This document shows, piece after piece, positions 9,237 through 18,189 of a DNA stretch of 64,000 bases. The translations under genes and the position numbers were made by a program. The stretch is from NCBI GenBank assembly GCA_030425505.1, contig JAUIAB010000009.1, positions 44,347 to 108,346 of the forward strand, in the 5' to 3' direction. Within the stretch, counting starts at the first letter, position 1; the number at the start of each line of letters is the position of its first letter. The DNA comes from Bacteroidia bacterium. Lineage in GTDB: Bacteria; Bacteroidota; Bacteroidia; Cytophagales; Flammeovirgaceae. The notes under the pieces were generated by a model that saw nothing but the letters and a program-made list of their open reading frames with translations, had not been told where the DNA came from and searched no databases.

Positions 9237-10505
9237 ATGATTTTTTTCTCAAAAGGTTTATATAAAGTTTTTATTGAAATTTATTATTTAGGTGTTTGGG
9301 TTTCTGCCAAATGGTTAAAAAAGAAGAAGGCAATAGCTTTTTTAAACGGTAGAAAAGATGTTTTTAAAAGGTTAAAAACTGTATTTGAAAAAAATAAGAA
9401 ACCAGTATTATGGTTTCACTGTGCTTCCCTTGGTGAGTTTGAGCAAGGACGACCTGTCATCGAAAGCCTTAGAAAAGAATATTCAGAAAGGTTTTTCTTT
9501 CTTACTTTTTTTTCGCCTAGCGGTTATGAAAAATGCAAAAATTATTCTCAGGTTGACTATGTAGAATATTTACCTAAAGACACCAGAGCTAATGCTTCTA
9601 ATCTTGTTCAACTTATAAATCCGGCATTAGTCATTTTTGTAAAATATGAATTTTGGTATTTTTTGATAAAAGGTCTTAAAAAGAAGTCAATACCTATAAT
9701 TTTAATTTCAGCAAAGTTTAACCAAAACCAAATCTTTTTTAAGTGGTATGGAGGGCTTTTTAGAGATATGCTTAAGGTATACTGGAAAGTTTTTGTGCAA
9801 GATGAGCTATCTAAAACCAATCTAGAAAAAATAAAGGTAGGTAATTCGCAAATAGCAGGAGATACTCGTTTCGATAGAGTTGTTGAGTTAGCTAACCAAG
9901 ATTTTAGTGATGCGATTATTGAATCTTTTAAAGAGGATAGTTTGGTTTTACTATGCGGCAGTACCTGGCAAGAAGATATTCGGGTCTTAAGTAAATCTAA
10001 AATTGACTTAAAGATTAAATTAATCATTGCTCCACATGAAATATCATCAAAAAATATAGAAGAGATCTTTAACCACTTTCCTGCAAGAAGCATTAAAAAA
10101 TATAGTGAAATAGATAGTGTAGATGAAGTAAAAACAATAAATCTACTCATTATTGATTCGATAGGAATGCTCTCCAAAATATACCGCTATTGCAATATTT
10201 CGTACGTAGGTGGAGCTTTTGGTGCGGGTTTGCATAATATATTAGAGCCAGCCACTTATGGTAAGCCCATTATTTTTGGTCAGAAATTTGAAAGGTTTAA
10301 AGAAGCTAGGGATTTAGTTGATTTGGGCGGTGCTTTTTCTGTGAAAGATGAGGTATTGCTTTTGGAGAAAATTGAAAAATTAACCGCTGATGTAAATTAT
10401 TTGAAGAGTGTAGGAGCTATTTGCAGCGCTTATGTAAAAGACAATGTAGGCGCAACTCAGAAAATTACAGATTATATAAAAGAAAACATGGAATTCATGG
10501 GATGA
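9237..10505 (+). CDS. waaA: 3-deoxy-D-manno-octulosonic acid (Kdo) transferase
   Basis: 422 aa, with an N-terminal membrane anchor. The GT30 N-lobe has W-F-H-C-A-S-L-G-E-F-E-Q (near 60-71, with the catalytic Glu), and the C-lobe has G-G-A-F-G-A-G-L-H-N-I-L-E-P near 322-335, which binds CMP-Kdo. It adds Kdo to lipid A at the inner face of the inner membrane. It starts at ATG 9237 in a divergent promoter region shared with the E2 gene and is followed at 10,594 by rsgA on the same strand. Confidence 0.93.
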   Translation: MIFFSKGLYKVFIEIYYLGVWVSAKWLKKKKAIAFLNGRKDVFKRLKTVFEKNKKPVLWFHCASLGEFEQGRPVIESLRKEYSERFFFLTFFSPSGYEKCKNYSQVDYVEYLPKDTRANASNLVQLINPALVIFVKYEFWYFLIKGLKKKSIPIILISAKFNQNQIFFKWYGGLFRDMLKVYWKVFVQDELSKTNLEKIKVGNSQIAGDTRFDRVVELANQDFSDAIIESFKEDSLVLLCGSTWQEDIRVLSKSKIDLKIKLIIAPHEISSKNIEEIFNHFPARSIKKYSEIDSVDEVKTINLLIIDSIGMLSKIYRYCNISYVGGAFGAGLHNILEPATYGKPIIFGQKFERFKEARDLVDLGGAFSVKDEVLLLEKIEKLTADVNYLKSVGAICSAYVKDNVGATQKITDYIKENMEFMG

Positions 10506-10593
10506 TTCCCTGGGAAATATTAGTAAGGATTTGATTATCAACAATAAACTATATCCTTTTGTAAAACTTAATTAACAGAATTCTATATAAACT

Positions 10594-11520
10594 TTGAATA
10601 CAGGATTAGTAATACGGTCTACCGGACTTTGGTATGATATATTAAACCTTGAAAATCAGGCTATTTTAAAAGGGAGGTTACGAGGAAAGTTAAAACTGGA
10701 TAAAGATAAGTTAACTAATCCAGTAGCTGTGGGAGATAAAGTAGCTTTCATTTTTGATGAAAAAAATGAAGAAGAGGTCATTATTGAACGTATTTTGCCT
10801 CGAAAAAATGAAGTAATTAGAAAATCGACAAGAAAAAAGTGGCACGGGCATGTATTAGCTGCTAATATAGATTTGGCAGTTATCGTAGCTACCATATCTT
10901 TTCCTAGAACCTCTTTAGGTTTTATAGACCGCTTCATGGTGGCAACAGAATCCTTTGAAATACCTTCTGTTATTCTGTTTAATAAAGAAGATTTGCTTTC
11001 TGAAGAGGAGCAAGAAATTTTGGGCGAATATGTTAGTTTATATGAAGGGCTAGGGTATAAGTGTTTGGTAACAAATGCTTTAGAAGGGTCTATTGAAGAG
11101 GTGAAAGAAATTATAAAAAATAAAGTAGTATTACTAGCAGGCCACTCAGGAGTTGGCAAATCTACATTACTCAACAGGTTAATTCCAGAGGCAAACCAAG
11201 AGGTTGATGAAGTTTCTACATTTGCCAATAAAGGAAAACACACGACAACCTTCGCTGAAATGTTTATCGCAGATAATTCTACATTCATTATTGATACCCC
11301 AGGTATAAAAGAATTAGGTATTTACCACTTAGAGCCAAGTGAAATAGGACACCACATGCCAGACTTAGAAAAACATGTAGAAAGCTGTAAATTTCATAAC
11401 TGTAATCATATAGAAGAACCAGGGTGTGCCGTTATTAAAGCAGTAGAGGGTTACAAAATTGCCCCTTCCAGGTATAAGAGTTATATAAGTATGTTTTTTG
11501 GCGATGACAACCGAAAATAG
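10594..11520 (+). CDS. rsgA: Small-ribosomal-subunit biogenesis GTPase RsgA
   Basis: 308 aa. OB-fold N-terminus (about 1-75), then a circularly permuted GTPase: G4 N-K-E-D before G1 G-H-S-G-V-G-K-S-T (about 183) and G3 D-T-P-G. It ends in the Zn finger C-x6-C-x-H-x6-C. It assists late 30S maturation. The start is TTG at 10,594: the peptide begins at the usual family position and there is no in-frame ATG near it. TTG starts recur in this window (mnmE, the NlpC/P60-like gene). Confidence 0.93.
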   Translation: MNTGLVIRSTGLWYDILNLENQAILKGRLRGKLKLDKDKLTNPVAVGDKVAFIFDEKNEEEVIIERILPRKNEVIRKSTRKKWHGHVLAANIDLAVIVATISFPRTSLGFIDRFMVATESFEIPSVILFNKEDLLSEEEQEILGEYVSLYEGLGYKCLVTNALEGSIEEVKEIIKNKVVLLAGHSGVGKSTLLNRLIPEANQEVDEVSTFANKGKHTTTFAEMFIADNSTFIIDTPGIKELGIYHLEPSEIGHHMPDLEKHVESCKFHNCNHIEEPGCAVIKAVEGYKIAPSRYKSYISMFFGDDNRK

Positions 11521-11604
11521 ATTAAAATCGTTTATATTAAGAAAAAAAACTAAATTTGTCATAAAGCGATTTAGTGTAAACTTAAATCAGCAACATATAA
11601 AAGG

Positions 11605-11901
11605 ATGAAAAAAAGAGAAATTCTTAAAGAAAAAGTACTAGTCGAAGACTCTTCTTTGGTAGAATTCTTCGTGTACGATCATAATTTGTTGTTGCTGGAG
11701 GTTAAGTATATTAGAGGAAAGCATAAAGGAAAAGTTGTTAATTATAAAAATTTTCCAAGAGATGCGTTTGATTTTATTACTACAGCTGAGTCAAAAGGAA
11801 AAGCGCTTTTGAGCGTATTGAAAAAGAGAAAACAAGAGACTTCTTCTTTCTTTAGTTTTTTTAAGAACTTTTTTAACTATAGAAAAAAGTCTAAGTATTA
11901 G
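11605..11901 (+). CDS. KTSC-like small protein
   Basis: 98 aa. Residues about 15-72 follow the KTSC pattern: S-S-L-V-E, then Y-D-x-x-x-L-L-x-V-x-Y, G-K-V-V-x-Y, then an A-x-S-K-G helix. KTSC is found at the C-terminus of some lysyl-tRNA synthetases and as stand-alone proteins; its biochemical role is unknown. The C-terminal 25 residues are Lys/Phe-rich. It follows rsgA by 84 bases on the same strand, but a link is not implied. Confidence 0.6.
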   Translation: MKKREILKEKVLVEDSSLVEFFVYDHNLLLLEVKYIRGKHKGKVVNYKNFPRDAFDFITTAESKGKALLSVLKKRKQETSSFFSFFKNFFNYRKKSKY

Positions 11902-12050
11902 CTAACCCTCCTTTGATAGAAACTAAAACAAACTTACGGATAGTTCTCTTAGAGAATTAATGTTTGTAGTTTTGAGTTTTAATTGTTTGTGGAATATTCA
12001 TCCATAAATATTATTGTATACTTTAAAATAGTTTGAGAGGTATTTGTATT

Positions 12051-12494
12051 ATGGTAAGAGTACTATTAGCCGTTTTAATTTTGATTTCTTCAAGCTTTTC
12101 GGCTCTAAATGATAATGATGAAAATGTTTGGACTATTCTTTCTCAAGTCAAATGGAAGGAATATTTTGATGAAGATCTAGGCTTTCAGGTATCTGAGCCC
12201 ATTTTTAGTGAGGGGATAAAAAGCCTTAATGGTAAAGAGGTAGAGTTGAAAGGCTATGTCATGCCTGTAGAAGTAGATGGGGATTATTTTGTGCTATCTT
12301 CATTACCCTATTCCAGCTGTTTTTTTTGCGGTGGTGCTGGACCAGAGACAGTGATGGAGGTTGATATTAAAAGAAATAAGAAGTGGATAAATAAGTTGGT
12401 AACAGTGAAAGGAAAACTTCACTTAAATTACGATGATTTTTATAGCCTAATTTATCAGCTGGAGGAAGCTAAGGTTGTATCGGTTGAAGATTAA
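12051..12494 (+). CDS. Exported DUF3299-like protein
   Basis: About 147 aa from ATG 12,051, chosen because it places a clean signal peptide (M-V-R-V-L-L-A-V-L-I-L...S-F-S-A) at the N-terminus; the frame extends to a TTG at 12,033. The mature part has G-K-E-V-E-L-K-G-Y-V-M-P and P-Y-S-S-C-F-F-C-G-G-A-G-P, the Cys pair and P-rich pattern of DUF3299-like periplasmic proteins, often near metal-handling genes. Its function is unknown. It sits just upstream of the suf genes. Confidence 0.65.
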   Translation: MVRVLLAVLILISSSFSALNDNDENVWTILSQVKWKEYFDEDLGFQVSEPIFSEGIKSLNGKEVELKGYVMPVEVDGDYFVLSSLPYSSCFFCGGAGPETVMEVDIKRNKKWINKLVTVKGKLHLNYDDFYSLIYQLEEAKVVSVED

Positions 12495-12552
12495 ACGAGT
12501 TACTTTCTTCTTTTTCTTCTAACCTAAATGTAGATTCTTTAGTTAACTATTT

Positions 12553-13779
12553 ATGATTGATATTGCTCAGGTAAGACGAGATTTCAAGATTTTGAATGAA
12601 AAAATCAATGGGAAACCTCTAATATATTTTGATAATGCAGCAACATCTCAAAAACCTCAGGTTGTTGTAGATGCTTTATTGAATTATTATCAACAAATCA
12701 ACTCTAACGTACATAGAGGAGTTCATAGCCTTGCCGAAAAGGCAACTAATGCTTTTGAAAAAACCAGGGAAACTGTTAGAGGTTTTATCAATGCTAAGTT
12801 TACGGAAGAAATTATTTTTACGAAAGGGACTACCGAAGGGATAAATCTTGTTGCGCGGTCTTTATCTAAGATAAGTCTGGAAAAAGGCGATGAAGTAATC
12901 GTTTCAGCTATGGAGCATCATGCGAATATTGTTCCTTGGCAAATGGTTTGCGATGAAGTGGGGGCAAAGCTTAAAGTTATTCCTATTACTCTAAAAGGTG
13001 AGTTGGATTTGGATTCTTTTGAAAGTTTGATAACTCCAAAAACAAAGATAGTAGCAGTAATACACGTATCAAATGTACTTGGTACAGTTAATGATATTAA
13101 GGGTATCACTAAAACTGCACATAAGCATAATGCTTTGGTGCTTGTAGATGGAGCTCAGGGTATTCCGCACCTTGATGTGGATGTACAAGATTTGGACTGT
13201 GATTTTTATGCGTTTTCCGCTCATAAGGTCTATGGGCCTACAGGTATTGGAGTTTTGTATGGGAAAAAAGAACTCTTAGAAAAAATGCCGCCTTTTCTGG
13301 GAGGTGGAGAGATGATTAGTGAAGTAACTTTTGAAAAGACGACCTACAACGAGCTTCCTTATAAGTTTGAGGCAGGTACACCAAATATCGGTGATGTGAT
13401 TGCTTTTGATTCAGCAGTTAATTATTTAAAACAAAAGAAGGAAGAAAATATTGTAGCTCATGAAAACGAGCTACTTGAATATGCAACTAAGAAACTAAAG
13501 GAAATTGAGGGGATAAAAATTGTCGGTGAAAGTGATAATAAAATAAGTGTCATTTCTTTTATTGTGGAAGGAATTCATTCATTTGATTTGGGAATGATGT
13601 TGGATGCTCAAGGGATAGAAATACGTACTGGTCACCACTGTGCTCAACCACTGATGAGAGCTTTAGGTATTGAAGGAACAGCAAGGGTGTCGTTTGCAAT
13701 TTACAATACTAAGGAAGAAGTGGATATCTTCGTTGAGGAGCTAAAAAGAATTGTAGGAAAGTTTGCCAGAAAGAAATGA
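12553..13779 (+). CDS. sufS: Cysteine desulfurase SufS
   Basis: 408 aa, PLP fold type I. The PLP lysine is in F-S-A-H-K-V-Y-G-P-T-G (about 226), and the persulfide-carrying cysteine is in G-H-H-C-A-Q-P (about 362), the SufS/group II arrangement. It mobilises sulfur from L-cysteine for Fe-S clusters. The stop overlaps the sufE start (ATGA, 13,776-13,779), so the two are translated together, which fits the known SufS-SufE partnership. Confidence 0.95.
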   Translation: MIDIAQVRRDFKILNEKINGKPLIYFDNAATSQKPQVVVDALLNYYQQINSNVHRGVHSLAEKATNAFEKTRETVRGFINAKFTEEIIFTKGTTEGINLVARSLSKISLEKGDEVIVSAMEHHANIVPWQMVCDEVGAKLKVIPITLKGELDLDSFESLITPKTKIVAVIHVSNVLGTVNDIKGITKTAHKHNALVLVDGAQGIPHLDVDVQDLDCDFYAFSAHKVYGPTGIGVLYGKKELLEKMPPFLGGGEMISEVTFEKTTYNELPYKFEAGTPNIGDVIAFDSAVNYLKQKKEENIVAHENELLEYATKKLKEIEGIKIVGESDNKISVISFIVEGIHSFDLGMMLDAQGIEIRTGHHCAQPLMRALGIEGTARVSFAIYNTKEEVDIFVEELKRIVGKFARKK

Positions 13780-14243
13780 GTATTGATCAAAAACAAAAAG
13801 AAATAATAGAAGAGTTTCAGCTTTTTGAAGGAGATAAAGAGAGTACTATATTTCATCTTATGGAGATAGGGGAGTCTTTATCACCATTGGAAGATGAATA
13901 TAAAACTGATAAGTATATTATTAAAGGATGCCAGTCCAAGGTATGGTTGATTGCTGAGTGCAAAGATGGAAATGTGAATTTTAGAGCGGATAGCAATACT
14001 GCAATTACTAAAGGTATTATTAGCTTACTTATTCGAGTACTATCGGGTGAGAAAGCTAAGTCGATTGTAGATGCAGACCTGTACTTTATAAAAGAAATTG
14101 GTATGGGGAATATTATTGGAACTCAAAGATCTAATGGGCTGGTTGCTATGATAAAGCAAATGAAGCTTTTTGCTTTAGCTTTTCATAATAATGAACCAGC
14201 CATGTCTGATTTAAAATTGAGGCACACACGGAGCAATGATTAA
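13776..14243 (+). CDS. sufE: SufE-family sulfur acceptor, repeat-derived C-terminus
   Basis: 155 aa. It has the SufE core, with the acceptor cysteine in G-C-Q-S-K-V-W (near 49) and the F-R-A-D-S-x-x-x-I-T-K-G segment (near 69-80). It takes the persulfide from SufS and passes it to the scaffold. The last ~15 residues (after NNEPA, i.e. MSDLKLRHTRSND) are encoded by dispersed repeat copy C (14,192-14,280), so the natural tail was replaced or extended by repeat DNA. The core should still work. Confidence 0.92.
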   Translation: MSIDQKQKEIIEEFQLFEGDKESTIFHLMEIGESLSPLEDEYKTDKYIIKGCQSKVWLIAECKDGNVNFRADSNTAITKGIISLLIRVLSGEKAKSIVDADLYFIKEIGMGNIIGTQRSNGLVAMIKQMKLFALAFHNNEPAMSDLKLRHTRSND

Positions 14244-14280
14244 GGTGTATGCCAAACAAAAAGGCAGGTCACAAATTTAA
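14192..14280 (+). repeat. Dispersed hairpin repeat, copy C
   Basis: Third copy of the ~90-bp repeat, on the plus strand, overlapping the last ~50 bases of sufE. It has the same catgtctgatttaaaattga block, the inverted pair ggcacacac / gtgtatgcc (14,221-14,253), and the aggtcacaaattta tail. It ends about 51 bases before the DUF59 gene, so it also lies in that gene's leader, like copies A and B. Confidence 0.75.
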
Positions 14281-14331
14281 TATTGAATGCATCTTAAGGC
14301 TTAATTATTAAACTATTTTAAAGCTAAGTAA

Positions 14332-14646
14332 ATGGAGGAGCAAAGTTCTTTAAAGGAAAAAGTTAAAACAGCTATTCAAGAAGTATATGACCCTGAAATT
14401 CCAGTTAATATTTATGAGTTAGGGTTGATTTATGAGATAAGCATATATCCAGTCAATAATGTTTATGTTTTAATGACGCTAACTTCTCCTAACTGCCCTT
14501 CAGCAGAGGAAATACCATCAGAAGTTGAGGCAAAAATTAAAGAAATTAAGGAAGTAAATGAGGTAAAAATTGAGCTTACTTTTGACCCTCCATATTCTCA
14601 AGAAATGATGTCTGAAGCAGCTAAATTGGAATTGGGCTTTTTATAA
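14332..14646 (+). CDS. DUF59 (MIP18/PaaD-like) Fe-S assembly protein, SufT-like
   Basis: 104 aa, a single DUF59 domain: D-P-E-I-P-V-N-I-Y-E-L-G-L-I-Y near 17-31 and the reactive-site motif T-L-T-S-P-N-C-P-S near 49-57, containing the conserved Cys. Relatives help deliver Fe-S clusters. Position behind sufS-sufE supports this. An 88-base gap filled by repeat copy C separates it from sufE, so it may have lost tight coupling. Confidence 0.88.
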   Translation: MEEQSSLKEKVKTAIQEVYDPEIPVNIYELGLIYEISIYPVNNVYVLMTLTSPNCPSAEEIPSEVEAKIKEIKEVNEVKIELTFDPPYSQEMMSEAAKLELGFL

Positions 14647-14680
14647 AAAAAAACTATTCCTTTCTTTTTCGAGCTACGTT

Positions 14681-15271
14681 CTATTCAATTGATAAAGAGT
14701 TGTAAAGTGTTTTTTGAGAAAGCTCAATAACTTCTCCTGGTTGCATTTTATCAAGAGAGAGGTTTTCTATACTAACTCTAATAAGCCTCAATGTTGGGTA
14801 GCCTACTTTTGCAGTCATTTTTCTTACTTGCCTGTTTTTCCCTTCTACTAGAGATATCTCTATCCAAAAAGTTGGTATGTTTTTTCTAAACCGTATTGGA
14901 GGGTTTCGAGGAGCAACTTCAATTTCGCTTTCTAATAATTTCGCTTTTGCTGGAAGCGTCTTGTGTTTTTTCTGCTTTAAAGAGATGGTGATTCCTTTCT
15001 CTAATTCTTTTAGCTTTTTCTCTTCGAATTTCCCTTCCGTTTGCACCCAGTATTTTCGTTCATGTTTATTTCCAGGGTTTAATAATTTAGCATTAAGCTT
15101 TTTATCATTGGTTAGAATTAGTAGACCTTCACTATCTTTATCTAGTCTACCAATAGGGTATACATCTTTTGGAAAGGGAAAAAGGTGTTTTAAAGTTGGT
15201 GTATCACCCTCAGAGGTGAACTGATTTAATACACCGTATGGTTTATATAATATAAAGTAACGATATTTCAT
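14681..15271 (-). CDS. rRNA pseudouridine synthase (RsuA/RluE family)
   Basis: 196 aa without an S4 domain, the size of RluE. The catalytic motif is G-R-L-D-K-D-S-E-G-L-L (near 42-52), with the nucleophilic Asp; later come K-N-R-Q-V-R-K-M and L-x-R-V. It isomerises a uridine in rRNA, most likely 23S. It converges on the DUF59 gene and is divergent from the NfeD gene, sharing a short 32-base upstream gap. Confidence 0.9.
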   Translation of the reverse strand: MKYRYFILYKPYGVLNQFTSEGDTPTLKHLFPFPKDVYPIGRLDKDSEGLLILTNDKKLNAKLLNPGNKHERKYWVQTEGKFEEKKLKELEKGITISLKQKKHKTLPAKAKLLESEIEVAPRNPPIRFRKNIPTFWIEISLVEGKNRQVRKMTAKVGYPTLRLIRVSIENLSLDKMQPGEVIELSQKTLYNSLSIE

Positions 15272-15303
15272 TATACACTTAGCAGTATTTAAACAAAACT
15301 ATC

Positions 15304-15792
15304 ATGTTAGATTGGATTACGGTAATTGGTTTAATTGCTTTAGGAATTATTTTCTTAGTAGCTGAGCTTATTTTTATTCCTGGTACTACTGTAGTTGGAG
15401 TAGCTGGTCTTGTGTGTATTGGAGTAGGAATATGGTTTGGGTACAGTAATTTTGGGAATGAAACTGGTACTTATATTTTATCTGGTACGGTAATAATTTC
15501 AGGAGTTACCTTATTTTATAGTTTGAAAAGTGGTGCTTGGAAAAAATTTTCTCTCAAAACTACTATAAATAGCAAAGTAAATGAAGGTCAAGATAGCCTT
15601 CTAATCGGAGATGTAGGAGAAACAAACTCCGCTCTTCGACCATATGGTTCTGTGACTTTTGACAACAAAGTGTGGGAGGTGCAATCTTTAAGTGGCCTTA
15701 TTGATGCTGGAAAACAAGTCAAAATTGTACAGATTAAAGGAAGAAAGATCCTTGTTACAGAAGTAGAAAACGAAACCGAGTTTGCGGCATAG
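15304..15792 (+). CDS. NfeD-like membrane protein
   Basis: 162 aa. There are two to three hydrophobic helices in the first ~80 residues (with a G-T-T-V-V-G-V-A-G-L motif), then a C-terminal OB-fold (about 98-155: I-G-x-x-G...L-R-P-x-G-x-V...V-x-x-x-x...I-x-x-G) typical of NfeD. NfeD proteins work with SPFH/stomatin partners in membranes; no SPFH gene is in the window. Confidence 0.8.
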   Translation: MLDWITVIGLIALGIIFLVAELIFIPGTTVVGVAGLVCIGVGIWFGYSNFGNETGTYILSGTVIISGVTLFYSLKSGAWKKFSLKTTINSKVNEGQDSLLIGDVGETNSALRPYGSVTFDNKVWEVQSLSGLIDAGKQVKIVQIKGRKILVTEVENETEFAA

Positions 15793-15830
15793 GAACAGCT
15801 TTTTTGAATAGACTTATTAAATTTTACAAT

Positions 15831-16325
15831 ATGATTAAAAAAAGGGTAATGTTTTTATTTTGGTTAGTCTTGGTAATCATGTTTTTTCAGCATTGTATGG
15901 CACAAAGTCGAGACGAATTACCTCAAGATATGCCAGAAGACTTTAAGGTAGATTTTTTTCATGATTCTGGGATGATGCGTCAATGTAGAAAAGCATTTAT
16001 TTCTAAGGATAGCTGCTTTTTTAGCTTTAAGGTTGGAAAAAATGAAGAGAAATTCAACTTTGAAATCTCTGAAACTGAATTGGGGAATCTATACTCTGCT
16101 TTCAGAAAAAATAAATTTTCTCAAATAAAAGAAAATAGAGAGAGAGAGGTTTATGACAGAGGAGGAACTATTATTAAAATTATGTGGAAGGATAAAGTGC
16201 TTACGAAAGATAACTCTGGAATGACTTTTATTAAAGAAAGCTGGAAAATAAATTTTTTTAATGTATATGAAGCAATCAAGAGTTTAGTTAAAAATAAACT
16301 TAAGGACAAAATTAACTGGGACTAA
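15831..16325 (+). CDS. Exported hypothetical protein
   Basis: About 164 aa. ATG 15,831 is chosen because it yields a signal peptide (hydrophobic run ending H-C-M-A-Q-S); the frame is open to a TTG at 15,804. The mature part is acidic and charged, with no motif I recognise. It converges on the DMT permease, overlapping its end by 4 bases (16,322-16,325). Confidence 0.6.
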   Translation: MIKKRVMFLFWLVLVIMFFQHCMAQSRDELPQDMPEDFKVDFFHDSGMMRQCRKAFISKDSCFFSFKVGKNEEKFNFEISETELGNLYSAFRKNKFSQIKENREREVYDRGGTIIKIMWKDKVLTKDNSGMTFIKESWKINFFNVYEAIKSLVKNKLKDKINWD

Positions 16326-17227
16326 GCTTTAAACCTTCTGCTTCTATTAATAACAAAGATTCCAACTAGTATTATGATAATGAGTATATAGTGTGAAAAA
16401 TAAAGTTTTTCTCCATCTACAACTCCCCAAAAAATAGCTACAATAGGTATCAAATAAGTTACGGAACTTGCGAGAACAGGAGACGTTTTTTGGATTAACT
16501 TGTTAAAAAGAGACAATCCTATAGCTGTAGCAGCAGCTCCTAATATGCATATATAACCAAAAGCAACCCATGCTCCTGGTAAATCAAATTTCGATAGAAA
16601 ATCTGTTCCAAGAAATAAATAAATAAAGCAGACTGGACCATAAAAGCACATTGCATAGCTTGTTACTAAAACAGCTGGCGCTTCTGATAAATGTGATTTT
16701 ATAATATTTGTGCTTATCCCATAACATATAGTTGCTACTAAGACTAGTAGTGCATAAAAATTAATCCCCCCAAAGTTTCCACTGCTGTTGATAAAACTTA
16801 AACCAATGGATCCAATAAAGCTTATTATTAAGCCAATCAATTGGGCTTTATTTAGAGGGGTAGAGAAAAATAAAATTCCAATGATCAGGGTAAACATTGG
16901 CGTAAGCGAATTTAAAACTCCTGTAATTGAGCTTTTCAAGTTTGTTATAGCCAAAGCAAAAAGAAAAGCAGGTATAAATGTGCCTACTAGTCCCATTAAG
17001 GCTATATACTTAAACTTTTTTCTAGGGATAGTAGCGTTTTTCCTAAAAAGGATAAACCCAACAAGAGAAAGAGAAGCTGTTACTATTCGAAGTGCAGCTA
17101 CTTCCGTGTGGCTAAAAACTTCTAAGCCTTTTTTCATTAGAATAAAAGAGCTACCCCAAATAATGGATAGTATTGCTAAAAGCGATATCGCAAAAAACCT
17201 ATCATTTTTTTTTAAGCTCTTTATCAT
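16322..17227 (-). CDS. EamA/DMT-family permease
   Basis: 301 aa with ten predicted helices in two EamA repeats. The first starts with I-I-W-G-S-S-F-I-L-M-K-K-G-L (near 20-33), the typical W-G-S/T-x-F opening. Substrate cannot be told (metabolite or amino-acid export in relatives). It is monocistronic and ends inside the tail of the converging gene. Confidence 0.88.
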   Translation of the reverse strand: MIKSLKKNDRFFAISLLAILSIIWGSSFILMKKGLEVFSHTEVAALRIVTASLSLVGFILFRKNATIPRKKFKYIALMGLVGTFIPAFLFALAITNLKSSITGVLNSLTPMFTLIIGILFFSTPLNKAQLIGLIISFIGSIGLSFINSSGNFGGINFYALLVLVATICYGISTNIIKSHLSEAPAVLVTSYAMCFYGPVCFIYLFLGTDFLSKFDLPGAWVAFGYICILGAAATAIGLSLFNKLIQKTSPVLASSVTYLIPIVAIFWGVVDGEKLYFSHYILIIIILVGIFVINRSRRFKA

Positions 17228-17333
17228 TTTGGTGTTTTAACAACTGAAGCAAAAGTAAAGAACTATGACATCCTTTGATAGCTATTATATTTACAGCTAA
17301 GGTTTTTGTTGTTTATATAGTTGATTCAATATC

Positions 17334-18044
17334 CTATCTTATTTCAAACCTTGCCTTAATATCATATTTGAGTTTTATTTTGTTGGTATTTTCTATTCCA
17401 GAGTCATTGGAAGAATCCATTATTACATTGCTAACTGCTGACGGAGCACTCCATATAGTACCATTGTTTTCCAACTCCACTATTGAAATTACATTTCCTA
17501 GCTCTTTGTCTATGCTTTCCAGAAGATATTCTGCTTTTTCTTTTGCTGCTTTTAAGGCATTGACCTTAACTTCTTTTCTAAATTTTGTAATCTTACTATG
17601 CTTAAGCTTGCCCATTCGCATGAAGTCAATACCTTTCATGTTTATTGTATTAATTAGCTGATTGACTTTTTGCATATCATGCAAGCTAATTTCAAACTGC
17701 TTACTTATTAAAAAGTCTTTCCCTTGGTATCTCCAATAATTCCCTGCTTCATTTATGATTAATTGATCTTTTTTAATTCCAAGACTTTCAAGCTTAGATA
17801 GTAGCTCTTTTTCGATCTTACTAATTGGAGTTTTTGTTTTATAATCTTTGAACTCCTTTTTTTTCTCAAACTCCTCTTTCCAATATTCTTTTATACCTAT
17901 TAAAAACTGTATTTCGTCAGGTTCTATTTCCATTTCAGCACTACCGGAAACTTCTATGAACCTTCCTTGATTAACATTCCAACTCTGAGCGTCTATCATT
18001 TGATAAAAAAATAAAAATACTATTGAAAATATTACTTGCTTCAT
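17334..18044 (-). CDS. SIMPL-domain (DUF541) exported protein
   Basis: About 236 aa. The start is set at ATG 18,044 because it gives a signal peptide (MKQVIFSIVFLFFYQMIDAQ); the longer frame to 18,095 runs inside a dispersed repeat. The mature part has the SIMPL opening I-E-V-S-G-S-A-E-M-E-I-E-P-D-E-I and later K-A-x-x-x-A-x-x-L-L and L-E-N. SIMPL proteins form periplasmic oligomers of unclear role. Copy B of the repeat abuts the ATG, exactly as copy A does for the 75-1280 gene. Confidence 0.82.
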   Translation of the reverse strand: MKQVIFSIVFLFFYQMIDAQSWNVNQGRFIEVSGSAEMEIEPDEIQFLIGIKEYWKEEFEKKKEFKDYKTKTPISKIEKELLSKLESLGIKKDQLIINEAGNYWRYQGKDFLISKQFEISLHDMQKVNQLINTINMKGIDFMRMGKLKHSKITKFRKEVKVNALKAAKEKAEYLLESIDKELGNVISIVELENNGTIWSAPSAVSNVIMDSSNDSGIENTNKIKLKYDIKARFEIR

Positions 18045-18046
18045 AG

Positions 18047-18138
18047 GTTTAAAATTTGTGACCTTTCTAGTTTGCTTGGCACACAGCCTAATCACCCTTC
18101 TGTGTGTCTCAATTTTAAATCAGACATGTCTGTTTCAT
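18047..18138 (-). repeat. Dispersed hairpin repeat, copy B
   Basis: Minus-strand copy ending 2-3 bases before ATG 18,044. It carries acatgtctgatttaaaattg, the inverted pair gacacacag / ctgtgtgcc, and the ggtcacaaattttaaac tail. It is more like copy C in the first half and like copy A in its position directly before a start codon. Confidence 0.75.
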
Positions 18139-18189
18139 GTGTGCATGTATAAGCTAGAAAAAAATATTCTAATAACTAAAATAATGTTA

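Noticed and set aside
18045..18095. N-terminal extension of the SIMPL protein
   Set aside because: The extra 17 codons are encoded by dispersed repeat copy B; starting at 18,044 gives a proper signal peptide.
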